Origin: Theobroma cacao
Lineage: Eukaryota; Streptophyta; Magnoliopsida; Malvales; Malvaceae
Assembly (NCBI RefSeq): GCF_000208745.1
Contig: NC_030850.1
Location: 1,835,729-1,899,728 of the forward strand
Direction of reading: 5' to 3'
Length of the DNA: 64,000 nucleotides
Positions 31,899 to 43,024 of this stretch are shown piece by piece. The notes beneath the pieces were generated by a model. It was not told where the DNA came from and did not search any database. It saw nothing but the letters and a program-made list of their open reading frames with translations. Positions within the stretch are counted from its first letter, which is position 1. Every line of letters begins with the position of its first letter. The translations under genes were made by a program, and so were the position numbers.

Positions 31899-34800
31899 AT
31901 TTTTTTCCTTCTTTCTCTTGCAGCGAACCGACCTTCGCCCCTTTTTTTTTTTTTGTTTCAACCTGTATTTTCTTGAAGAAGAAGAAGAAGAAGACAAAGA
32001 GAGCTTTGCATTAAGGAGAGAAATGGGCAAAGTCCAAAGAGAGACACGCAGGGTACAAGTCCCTCTCCCCCTTTCACGAGGATATTGCTTTCTCTATCTT
32101 TGAAAGTTTTATTTGTTCAAGAGGAGAGAAAACGCTTTTGCACTGCTGCTTCCTTAGATTCTCTCTCCCTCTATCCGTCGCCCTTTCTTTTCTGTTTTCA
32201 CACTTACATGAAAAAAGTACCCTTATATTCAGAAAAAGTGATAATAAAACCAATCTTCTTAAAATCTTAAAAAAAAGAGGTAAATTATTGTATTTTGTGT
32301 TTTCAGCATGCCAATGGGGCCTTCGGCCTAAGACTATAGGGTAGCATGGTTTGCGTATTAGTAAATTAATTATTAGCCTAATCAAAGCTGAACTCAGTAG
32401 AGAAAAACTTGAAACTGCTTGCCTTGCATGCCACATGGAGGGCTGTTTTTGTAAGGGCTTTTCTCTTCAATTTTTGGTTTGGGGGAAAGAGGAAAGGGCC
32501 AGAATTTGGTGAATCTATGACCTCACCTCCTGCTTTCAGAAATGATTGTCATCTGTCAGTTATTCCTGAAAAAAGTTTTTCAAAGGACTGACCATTTGGA
32601 AGTTGTATTCTCTTTCTTTTTTAACCTTAGCTTCGTAAGAGTCACTGTGTTTTTTTATTTGTGATCTTTGTTAATCACATAATAAAAATGGGAAAAGGGT
32701 TTGTACCAAGAAATGGATAATACTTTTAGAGATGGCTGGAGCTAAAATGATAGCCACAAAGGCTTACAAGCAAAAAAAAAAAAACCAGTCAAAACCTTGG
32801 TTTCTCACAAACTTTCCATGAATGAATTTTGGTTGTATTAGACTTGGTAATAGGGCAGACACAGCAATGTCTCCCACACTGGGGCCGGAGAAATGGGTAG
32901 CCTCCATTATTGACAAGGATAATGTTGTTGCAATTACACCCCCACGCCCCCCCCCCCCCCCCCCCGGCCCGTCCNACAAATTAATGTTTATATTCAAAAA
33001 AAAAAAGGGTTAAGTGGTCTAGTGATTTGACGGTGATAAAAGCAATCAGAGATTTTGAGAGATACATTTGCTTGTATTAAAAAATTGCCCAAGAGAGATG
33101 ATTAGAAAGGGAAGATGCCATCTCTCCGGTAATTGAGGTAGCTGGCTACTGACGTGATGATCAGATTAAACGGAACAGATGTGGACAAACAGCGATCTCA
33201 GAGGAGTGGGACCCCCTTTGGACAATAACTTTTAGCGGGGTCGATCTGCTCCACACGTGCGACACAGAAATCTGTATATTTATTATATTTATTTACTTAA
33301 TAAATAAAAGTAGTAAACGACCCTATCCCCCGGCTGGGGACCGACCTCTCTTCGACGTGTCCAACCATTGCTTGGAACGCGTGAAAGTGGTCCCATGTTT
33401 TTCTCCCTTGTTTTTTTAAATTTATTTATAGGAATCGGACCCACGGTTTCGCTCAGCCCGTAGCCAACGACTCCGTGACTAATAAAATGAAATCGGTATT
33501 TATTTGCAAATGTCTAATGAAGATGAGTTCTTTTTTTGGGGGGGAAGGGCGGGGGGGGGGGGTGGAATAGGGAAATGCGTGGCTTAGGGCACGTGCGGTT
33601 CCAGCTAAGCTTAAAAGGGAGAGGAACGACAAGAGGGGGCTGTAGCTGGCAACACCATGAAATCAACGAGACTTGCCCCACGTGCGGGGGGAGAGAGGCG
33701 TGCCTTTGGCGGGTCTTTTTGCTGGGGACCACCTCGGCTTTTTTGTCTTGTTGTTCGGAGAGAAAGGGCTGGCTGCTCAAAGCTCTCTCTCACCAGGGTC
33801 TTCATTGGTAGGAGAGAGCACGTGGGGGTTCATTGCTCCAAAAGCATTTTCCTAGCACTTGATTTCCCCCCCCGATTTTTCTATTAACCCTGCTTAACTT
33901 GCCCTTTTGGCCTTCTTTCAAAACCACCAACTATTCGTATTTATCTCATTGCAAAAGAATTAATCAAAATCATTTGTTATCGATACAATATCATTGCTTC
34001 ATTAGTGGCCGAATAGCAATGGCAGTTGCTTTAGCTTTACATGTTTCTTCTTCAATGTGAATTAGATCATGAAATGTTTGATGAATATAGTAATGTTTAG
34101 AGTTTGTAAAAGTAGCAGTGTTAAACAATGGTTTGGTCTTGTGATTAATGATCAATCCATGAAGTTGCCAAGGGAGACATCCCCACCGCATAAATTCAAA
34201 GTGGCCCTACGAAAGACTTTTGGATCTAGACGGCTTTAGCTCACGTGGGGAAGATGTCAGCCAATTCCAATTTCTACGAGGCTGACGTTTTAATCACGGT
34301 GCTTTAGACTATTTTTAATTGATAATCAAGTGATCATGGAGTCGTCTTAAAGGAATATTAGGACTAATCTAATCCAAATTCTAGAATACATTAGCATCAT
34401 CTCATATAATAATATCCAATATTATTTTACAATATCTATTTCAATTAAACCATTTCTATTTCTTCGTCAAGCATAATCTGTCTGATCTTTACTCACTATT
34501 TTGTTCATCGTAGTGCACTGCACGTGTCAATAGAGTTGCTCCGTAAGGATGAAACAAACTCACTCGAAGGCCCAACTAAAGCTTGCTTGGAGAAAAGGGC
34601 CATCTATTGGTGGCGAAGGGTTAAGGGGTTTGGGTGACATTTGGACTATGATGAAAGGGCAGAAAGTAGCCCAAATTCTTATATTTGGAAGCAAAAGGGT
34701 CAGCCCATTGGGTTAAAAATGTACCATGTATGCCCTCTTGACACTCGTTTACCCACGGGGTCCCATTCTGTCCAATCATATAGAGGATTAATCTCCATTC

Positions 34801-35704
34801 TCCATCGATCCCAAGCCGATCAAAAGAGAAATGACATTATCGAAAAGAAAAGATTCTATAAGTTTTAGTACAACACATCATTGTAAAATGATTATCATAA
34901 ACAAAAATATAATTTTCAATAAAAAAAAATCTCGATTTCGGAGTATTGAAATAATTACAATTGAATGGTCTCGGTCTTAAATATCTCGAGAACAAAGTCT
35001 TTTTTTAAAAATAGCAAAGTATTTATCTAATTGTCGAATTTTTTTTTTACTTAAAATTTGTTGGAGTGATTAATAACAAAAATTTCTAACTGTTAATATG
35101 TCATAAATATGACTAGGAATATTTGGCAGTCTCTCCATTTATTTTAATTAATAAATAACGTCCAAAATAAAATAAAATAAAATAAAATTATTCATGGAGA
35201 GCAAAATTTTCGGACACGTTATAAGGAAGGTCAAAAGACGGGAAAAACACAACCTCGGAAACAGGGTACCCACGTATCCTGGAATTTTAAGCTTAAATTC
35301 TGACACCAACTCCGCTATCCAAGCCTTGGCTTAGATCCCATGAAACTAGCCATTGACATGAAGCCACGATGCTTCGTGGCGCGCAACCTTGTCGAAAGCA
35401 ACCTCTTGCTATTCCGGCTGACTAACCAACTTTAACTTCCTTGGTTGTTCCAATCAAAAGGATTTTAAAGAGATTGGGTTCTTTGACTTATCTGTTAATT
35501 TTAGTATATTCAACGTTATGATTATCATTAATTAATTGAAATATATATCTTGCTTGATTTGAATATTCTTTTTTGGGGTAATTCCTGATGAGTCCCTGGA
35601 TGGCCCTTTTGTTTCAACGAGGCAAGTGGGTGGTGTTCCAGATCCACCATAGAAGCTGGAAACACAGTTTTCCAGGATTTTAGCGGGTTGTCTTTATTTT
35701 TTTT
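31899..35704. other. Intergenic region between the divergent BES1/BZR1 and MFS genes
   Basis: Shared upstream region of two divergently oriented genes. Contains a (GAA)n tract in the BES1/BZR1 5' UTR (about 31976-31996), poly-C near 32947-32965 beside a single N (32975), poly-G near 33538-33562, a cluster of ACGT-core sites (33256-34526) and an (AAAAT)n tract near 35165-35188. No gene seen; the G-rich frames at 33514-33890 look like chance. Confidence 0.7.
33256..34526. promoter_or_regulatory. Cluster of G-boxes and brassinosteroid-response-type elements
   Basis: CACGTG at 33590-33595, 33679-33684, 33819-33824, 34242-34247 and 34521-34526. CGTGCG (one form of the BRRE, CGTGYG) at 33256-33261, 33592-33597 and 33681-33686, two of them overlapping a G-box. 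They lie 1.4-2.6 kb upstream of the BES1/BZR1 start and 1.2-2.4 kb upstream of the MFS start. BZR-family factors bind such sites, but so do many bZIP and bHLH proteins; function is inferred. Confidence 0.45.
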
Positions 35705-38689
35705 ATGGGCTCAAATCGAAGCCATTCAAGATTTTCTGCTGCCCTCCGACCGAAGCCTTTGTTTCATAAACATCTTCAAGCCATGAAGTGAGTTTCGATT
35801 CAAATCTTTGTTTTTTGTTTTCCTTTTTCTGATTACTGAATCGCTTATTATTTGATTGTTTGTTGATTATGGATCTGGGTACTCATTTTTCTGTTATTAT
35901 TATCCGAAATAAAGTACAGTAAAAGCAAATGAAGTAACAGTCCATGCTTTAGAAGGAGTTTTTTTCTTTTTTGCCTCTTCTTTTCCGTGTGGGATATAGC
36001 TCTTGACATCAATATTTTCGCTATGGGAAATTGATTTTTACCTGAAATTTGTTACTATTTTTGGTTGCTTTTATAAGTTATGCTCTATCATCATTCAGAA
36101 TTGATGTCTGTGTATAACAGACTGCGAAAAAGCAATTTCAGCTTTCGCAGAAAACTACTGAGCCAAAGAATAATGTCATTATCTGATTGTGGTTTTGTCA
36201 TGGGTGTATTGGTTTCCATGATAGTTGCTATGTGGTTCCCAATTTGATGTTTATGTCTAAACTATGCTTGAGACATCACTTACATTGCTGCTTCTTAAGT
36301 ACTTTCAAATAGGTGGACTTGGATAATTATAATTCTCTGCTGGATTCGTGCAACATAAGTCTCGGCCGTTGTCTTACTGATTTGGATTTTGGTCTGAAAC
36401 TCTTAATGGACCAGAATTTCCTGTCTGTGAACTTAGATGAAGGAATTTATTTGAATAGAATGCCTTGCCTCCTATTTTGAGGTATCCTTGTCAAAGGATA
36501 ATATATCCTTCTTAGGAAGCTATTTCCTTGTTTAGGAAATCTAGCCAATGAAGGCCATGACTTCCTCTTTTTGAATTTTCTATGGAGGCTAGCATAATTT
36601 TCCTACATTTCGGTTAGTTGCCAAAGAATGCATCTTCAAGTGTTGGTATTTGTAGAAGGTGCCCAAATGGGAAGTTTACTGGTGCTACACACAATTCTTG
36701 GTATTTCTATAGCTATCATACTTAACTTGAGATATGTATGTAATTATTGCATGGACCATATCTGATTTAGCTAAAATGTTAGAGTGCTTTGAAGTGTCAT
36801 ATGGTCATAGTATTACAAACTTTCAATCCTTAGAGATGTTACTTTTATCTTTTTTGTGCCTGTTGTAGCATACATGTGTGCAAATGTAAAATATTAGCAA
36901 TGCTTTCTCCTTTTCTATGTGTTTACCTTGTTGGAAATGCTTAATTTTCTATTGATGATACTATTTCACAGAGCAAGAAGGGTTTTCGGTGTTTCTCTTT
37001 CTCTCCTTCTCATCAACTTGGCTGCCATTATGGAGCGTGCTGATGAAAATCTCCTTCCATCTGTATACAAAGAAGTTAGTGAAGCTTTCAATGCTGGGCC
37101 ATCTGATCTTGGGTATCTCACCTTCATAAGGAACTTTGTGCAGGGATTGGCATCTCCTTTGACAGGTGTACTTGTAATTAACTATGACCGCCCTACAGTT
37201 CTTGCAATAGGCACTTTGTGCTGGGCATTATCAACTGCTGCAGTGGGTGCAAGCCAGCAATTTCTGCAGGTTGCACTCTGGAGAGCAGTTAATGGCTTTG
37301 GACTGGCAATTGTAATACCAGCACTTCAGTCTTTCATTGCTGATAGTTACACGGATGGTGTGAGAGGGGCTGGATTTGGGTTGCTAAGCTTTGTTGGTAC
37401 CTTGGGTGGCATTGGGGGTGGTGTTGTTGCAACAATAATGGCGGGTCAGCAGTTCTGGGGTATGCCTGGATGGCGTTGTGCCTTCATTCTGATGGCAACT
37501 TTAAGTTCATTGATTGGGTTCCTTGTGTTCCTATTTGTCATTGATCCAAGGAAAACAGTTGGTGTCAATCATGATGCTGCTAATAGTTTTGATAGGTACT
37601 GATTGCTTGTTCAAAGTTTTGTGGTTTCATTTCTATTTCAGTTTCTTACCACGGTTAAATGCATTCATCGTAACCTTTCCAATTCAATGATAGTTTTACT
37701 GTTCAAAATATCATGTTGGTGACACGGCTGCTTTTTGTTGTAGGGATGAGTTGATAGAGAAAGGGAATGCTGGTGCATCATCTGTCTGGTTTGAGTCTTG
37801 GATGGCCACAAGAGCTGTTATAAAAGTTCCAACATTTCAGATAATTGTCTTGCAGGGAATTGTTGGTTCACTACCATGGACTGCCATGGTATTCTTTACC
37901 ATGTGGTTTGAACTAATTGGTAAGTACAGATACAAGTTCCAATATCTCTTGCAATAATAGATGGAAATGTGGACGTCTTTATTTTCTTTAAACATAAGAA
38001 TGGAAATGGTTGACTGCTATATAATTTGCCATGTCAATTGTCATAGCAGAAGAATGATCGCTTCGAGTCTTTGTTTTCCTTGTTTCCTAGGTTTTGATCA
38101 TAATTCTACGGCAGCACTGCTAAGTCTTTTTGCCATCGGATGCGCAATGGGATCCTTTCTCGGCGGGTTAATAGCAGATAAAATATCACAAATCTACCCT
38201 CATTCTGGCCGTATCATGTGTGCGCAATTCAGCGCCTTCATGGGCATCCCATTCTCATGGTTCCTTCTGAAAGTGATCCCACAATCAGTGAGCAGCTATT
38301 ACACCTTCGCTGTCACCCTCTTTCTGATGGGCTTAACCATCAGTTGGAATGCAACGGCTGCAAATGGTCCAATGTTTGCCGAAGTTGTCCCTGCTAAACA
38401 TCGGACCATGATCTATGCATTTGATCGTGCATTCGAAGGATCGTTTTCTTCTTTTGCTGCTCCCTTGGTGGGTATCCTGTCGGAGCAAATGTTTGGTTAT
38501 GATTCGAAATCTATTGATCCGATCAATGGGTCTCCGCGCGAGGCATTTGCGCTGTCTAGAGGGCTTCTGGCGATGATGGCAATTCCTTTTGGTTTGTGCT
38601 CTTTGTTTTACACGCCTTTATACAAAATTTTTAGGCGAGACCGTGACAATGTTAGATTAGCCAATTTGAAAGAGGAAGAGATGATTTAA
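35705..38689 (+). CDS. Major facilitator superfamily transporter (plant spinster-like type)
   Basis: Four coding exons, 35705-35787, 36972-37595, 37744-37919 and 38091-38689, keep phase across GT-AG introns and give 493 residues. The short first exon encodes a polar N-terminus; exon 2 continues with MKARRVFGVSLSLLLIN, then MERADENLLPSVYKEV and an MFS pattern of about twelve hydrophobic segments with GLASPLTGVL, LGGIGGGVVATIMAG and the second-half loop GGLIADKI. The MERAD-LLP-VYKEV start is typical of a plant MFS family of unknown substrate. Expected to be an integral membrane transporter. The first intron is long (1184 bp). The start in exon 1 is supported by the exact phase and consensus donor AA|GTGAGT; starting in intron 1 sequence would be an artefact. 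Confidence 0.92.
35788..36971 (+). other. Intron 1 of the MFS gene
   Basis: GT-AG intron of 1184 bp; T-rich, nothing else recognised. Confidence 0.8.
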
Positions 38690-39509
38690 GTTTGAGTCTC
38701 ATTTACAACGTGAATACTCTATGTTACTTTATGAGAAATAGAATTCTGAATTTCATTATACAATGAAGCAGGTCTGTATGATCTTGCTTCTAGCCCATGG
38801 TGCTCAACCAGCTTATCAAGAAAGTCATTGCTATGCTGCTCATTAAGCAAAATTGACAGCAATAATTTCTTGCAAACAGGAAACCAAATCAAATGAAACA
38901 CATTGCTTGCCAACACCAGGAGGACAACCATTGTTGCTTGATAAGCCCTGTTTCTCTATTAGCAGCCCTGGTTGGGTTGATAAGCACGTGGTATCCTGTC
39001 GACTAAGAAGGCAAGATTAATTGACCAAACAAGAACTTCATGTTGAACATGCAAAATGCAACATGAAAATGATACTTCTAATGACAAGTCTAACTCCTTA
39101 TAGTTCAGGAATCACTTTGATTAATGGATCAATGAATTGCCCATGGTTCACTAGACATCGGATATCCCAGCATAAGTTTAAAAAACAAAGACGTCATCAT
39201 TTTCTTCCTCAGAGAAAGAGAGGCAGCGAAGGAAGAACGTACTATTCTAGGCCAGTGCATAAAATCTAGCCTATCCTAGTTCCACATTAAGACAGATATA
39301 TGGCACAGCAACACAAATAGCATCAGAAAAGCTACAATAAAACACAGTTGCAATTTTAGCAGGTTGGTCTTTTAGGAGTTAATTCCCTGAGCACCACCAA
39401 GAGAATCAAAAGGGATGACAAAAGGTAATTTGCAGATAAATTATACAGCCCATTGAAACTCAAGTGTTGATAACATATGTGCATTAGCACTTTCGCTACA
39501 GAGCAAAAG
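38690..39509. other. Convergent 3' region between MFS and UBC12 genes
   Basis: The 3' ends of two convergent genes face each other. No additional gene or element recognised. Confidence 0.7.
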
Positions 39510-40717
39510 CTAGATACACCGTGGGAAAAAGGTTTGCCCGACATACCCACCAGCCATAGCCCTCCTCACGTTAGATTCAAACATCTTTGGGTTATCCCTC
39601 AACACTGCAGCAGCATCATGATTGAGGGGATCCTCATAATTTGGTTCCTGCAAACAAAATCAAGTGGTTCAGATATCATATGGTGTAAATTCATATAATT
39701 ATTGTTATATATAAACTACGTATTACCGTGAACAGATGATATAATCCATAAATTATGGTGTTTATATTAAGCACAGGTTTCCAGTCTTCACGTAAGATGT
39801 TAAGGCAAACATTTCCCTCCAAGTCAATATTTGGATGGTAGACCTGGAAATGGGAGTACAACATGAAATAGGTCAGGATATAACCAAAAGCATATGAGAC
39901 CACAATAGAATTCAGTAGAGGAACAGACGACACAGAGTAAATAAGACGAGCCGGTCTACCTTGGTCTTGCACTTAACTTTTGGTGCCTCATGTGGATAGA
40001 TGGGAGAAACTTGGAAGGAGAACAAAAATGTTCCACCACTGTAACCAGTGGTAAAACAGCACCCAGGAAAGTACTAGTTAGCATTATTAATAAGAGAAAA
40101 GGCAGGTAAAACAATTGTATGAAAGAATAGCACCTTCTCCCCAGCAAAAGAGAATTTGAACCCAAGATAATTTTGCTACAGAGCAAAACATTACTACTTG
40201 TTTTAGGATTAAGGCATGAAAGAAATTCCTTACAAATAATATCCTTCATCAGGTCGAATTGAAACCTCAAAGTTCATCAGGTCATCCTTTCCATTAGGAA
40301 ATAATATGGCACAAGATTTAGGTAGGTTCAGCTCAGAAATATCTGCAAGTAAAAGGCCACATTAGATGTGAGACTCACATTTATTAAGCGCTAATTAACC
40401 CTATATCAAACACAGATCATCTTAAACCTGATGAATCCAAAAAGAGAGAAACCTTCAGTGCTCGAGCAACATACGATTAAATAAATCAATCTCACTCAAA
40501 ATCTTTCTCTTCTTCACAAAGCTATAAAGAAACTTGCAAAGAAAACATATGGAAAACAGAAGGAAATTCAAATAACTCAATTCACTAATAAACAGGTGAA
40601 AAACAAACCTTTGTGTAAACGCAACTCGCCCGCAGTTTGCTTTTTGATAGGTACTCCACCGTTTGCATTTTCAGCAAGTTCTTTCTGCTTTTCCTTTACT
40701 TTAAACAGCCGAATCAT
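39510..40717 (-). CDS. RCE1: NEDD8-conjugating E2 enzyme UBC12 (RCE1 type)
   Basis: Five coding exons on the minus strand: 40609-40717, 40234-40342, 39960-40038, 39727-39843 and 39510-39647, all GT-AG and in phase, give 183 residues, the family length. The N-terminal [18 protein letters not shown] extension is the UBC12-specific tail that docks to the NEDD8 E1. The UBC fold follows with [20 protein letters not shown] and the active-site Cys112 in [12 protein letters not shown], ending [12 protein letters not shown]. It takes RUB/NEDD8 from the AXR1-ECR1 E1 and passes it to cullins, so it is needed for SCF ligase activity, including auxin response. The exon 2/3 join reads YYFGGTF where I recall most UBC12s having YYLNGTF; a nearby alternative acceptor was not found. 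Confidence 0.95.
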
Positions 40718-40722
40718 AGCTC

Positions 40723-41292
40723 CTGCAAATATACATATTACATATTTAAAAATTAACATAAACCCATTAATTCCCACAGTTACTAACAGAATTTAGTTAC
40801 AGCAACAAAAGTAATATCAATCCAAAATCTAACCTAAACCATCAAAAGAACTATGTTCTCTTAACCAACCCTAACTGAAAAACCCTCTCTTTGTAATCTA
40901 ATTTGATTTCATACCCTAGAACAGCATATAAAAAGAAATTCATTTTCTTTAAAGAACCAAAAAGATCACTCCTTTTAAGTGATTCGAAAACAGAATCACC
41001 CCAATAGCTATTTCTTTTTATTCGATTAGACTACTTTCAATCTACTTAAAAAAGAAATAAAGAAACTGGAAGGAAAGAGAGTAAATCTTTGCGATTCAAA
41101 TCTGAAAAAACCAAAAAAAAAACATAGATTCAGAATCAAAATTAATTCCCAACAGATCATAATTCAAGAGATAAAGCTAGCTAGCAACAAATATAGATCG
41201 TCTTAGATAAGGGAAACTTTATCTGATTTAAGCAAACAAATCTAACCCAAAAAACAAAGATAAGAACAGAGTTTCCTCAGATTGTAACGAAC
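40723..41292 (-). other. 5' UTR intron of the UBC12 gene
   Basis: An acceptor (TTTGCAG|GAGCT) lies five bases upstream of the ATG, and a consensus donor (GAGAAG|GTTCGT) at 41293/41292, so the start codon sits near the beginning of exon 2 and a non-coding first exon lies at about 41293-41450. Confidence 0.6.
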
Positions 41293-42488
41293 CTTCTCAA
41301 GAAAAACCCAAAGAGATAAAGGAAGAAAGCAGGAAATTCGATGAACAGAATAGGAAAAAGGAGAGGGCTTTTGGATATGGACGCGGGAAGGAAAGTAAAG
41401 GACAGAGATAGAGAGAGAGAGATGACACGAAAGTAGGACCCACCTTTTTTTTTTTGCTTTCCTGTGTTCCGCAAACTAGCATCCGCGGTTTTGTGGCCTA
41501 ATTGTTTAATCAAACACTGTGCATCGAAATTTGGGTTTGTAAAAAACAAGAGAGAAAACAAAATCAAATATATATTTTGCTTTTTCCCTACGCTAACGTG
41601 GAACCAAGTAACCTTTTTTTTTTTACTTTTTTTCTATTTATTGGTAAAAAAAAGGAATTATTTTGTATTAATCAATTTAATCAACGAGTTTGTAATTGAT
41701 TTCCTGTTAAATCCTTCTAGTTAAAAAATAAGTTTTCCCTTATTCTTGCTTCTTCTTTTTTTGAGTTTTAATATCAATCTTTTTATAAAAAAAATAAAAT
41801 AATTTATTACTTCATTCTAAATCAAACAAATCTTTTTAATTAAATCCGAACATGTTTTATTTTTTAATTTGAACCGATATAAGAATTTAACACTAATAAA
41901 ACAGTCAAGTTTAGAGAAAACTTTAGTCGACTTGATGCCTATTAACTTTTTATTAAGATTAAGAGTTTGTTTTTAATAAAAAAAAAGAATAAAAATTTGT
42001 TGGGATATAAGAAAAGAATAGAAAATTTATTATATGAAAAAAAAATTTAAAATCAAAATGTTTTCGTAATAATGTAACCAAAGAGAAAAAGAACATTTAA
42101 TGAATATTTTAATAGCGTCCCTACTACTCTTAAGTCACGATTGAAATTATATAGTAAAATTTAATTCTTGTATCACAGACAGCTAGGGACCAAAATTCTA
42201 ATTTTCACAAATTACGCAAAAAAGAAAAAGAAACGAAAAGAAAAGAAAAGAAAGGATCATCTGGGCCCTAACTAATGGACAAGCCCAATCCTTTGAAGAT
42301 CATCTGGGCTCAGAAACAGATGTCAATTGGGCTTCAACCAACTTTCTGGCCCGTATCGAAGTTGACCGAAACGGGTCGTTTTTGCGCCTTCAAGTTTCAA
42401 CGGCCTCCGCCATTTCTTTCCTTCGCACACTGAGGAACAGAGGCCGAGAAGAAGTCGCTGCTGCAGCAGGAAAAACAAAGGGCTGAAA
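41293..42488. other. Divergent intergenic region, UBC12 and OST48 genes
   Basis: Short shared upstream region with a (GA)n tract near 41403-41421 and poly-T/poly-A stretches; no gene seen. Confidence 0.65.
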
Positions 42489-42991
42489 ATGAAGAACCTC
42501 TCTTTCCTCTTCATCTTCGGGATTTCTTTCTTTCCTCTCCTCTGTTTCTCTTTCGATCCAGAAACGCCAACGGATCGCCGAGTCTTAGTATTACTTGACG
42601 ATTTCTCACTCAAATCGTCTCACTCCATTTTCTTCAACTCCCTCAAATCCCGCGGCTTCGACCTCGACTTCAAACTCGCCGACGATCCAACTCTCTCTCT
42701 CCGACGCTACGGCCAGTACCTCTACGACGCCTTGATCCTCTTCTCTCCTTCCACGGAACGTAAGCTCACACAGCTAGAAAACGGCGCCGTACTCTTTCCT
42801 TTCGGTTTCTAACGCATTTTAATCGTGATTCTAATTCTCTTGGCTAGGGTTTGGTGGATCTTTGGACTTGGCGGCGGTGCTTGACTTCGTTGACTCCGGT
42901 CACGACTTGATAATAGCAGTTGATGCTTCTGCTTCTGATTTGACTAAGAACATTGCGACTGAATGTGGAGTTGATTTCGATGAGGTTAGTC

Positions 42992-43024
<33 letters not shown>

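Noticed and set aside
32941..32975. Long poly-C run as a biological feature
   Set aside because: It is next to an N and probably includes a sequencing or assembly error.
33514..33890. Overlapping G/C-rich frames on both strands
   Set aside because: They run through poly-G and poly-C tracts, exist in several frames at once and show no known motif; the GC content alone keeps them open.
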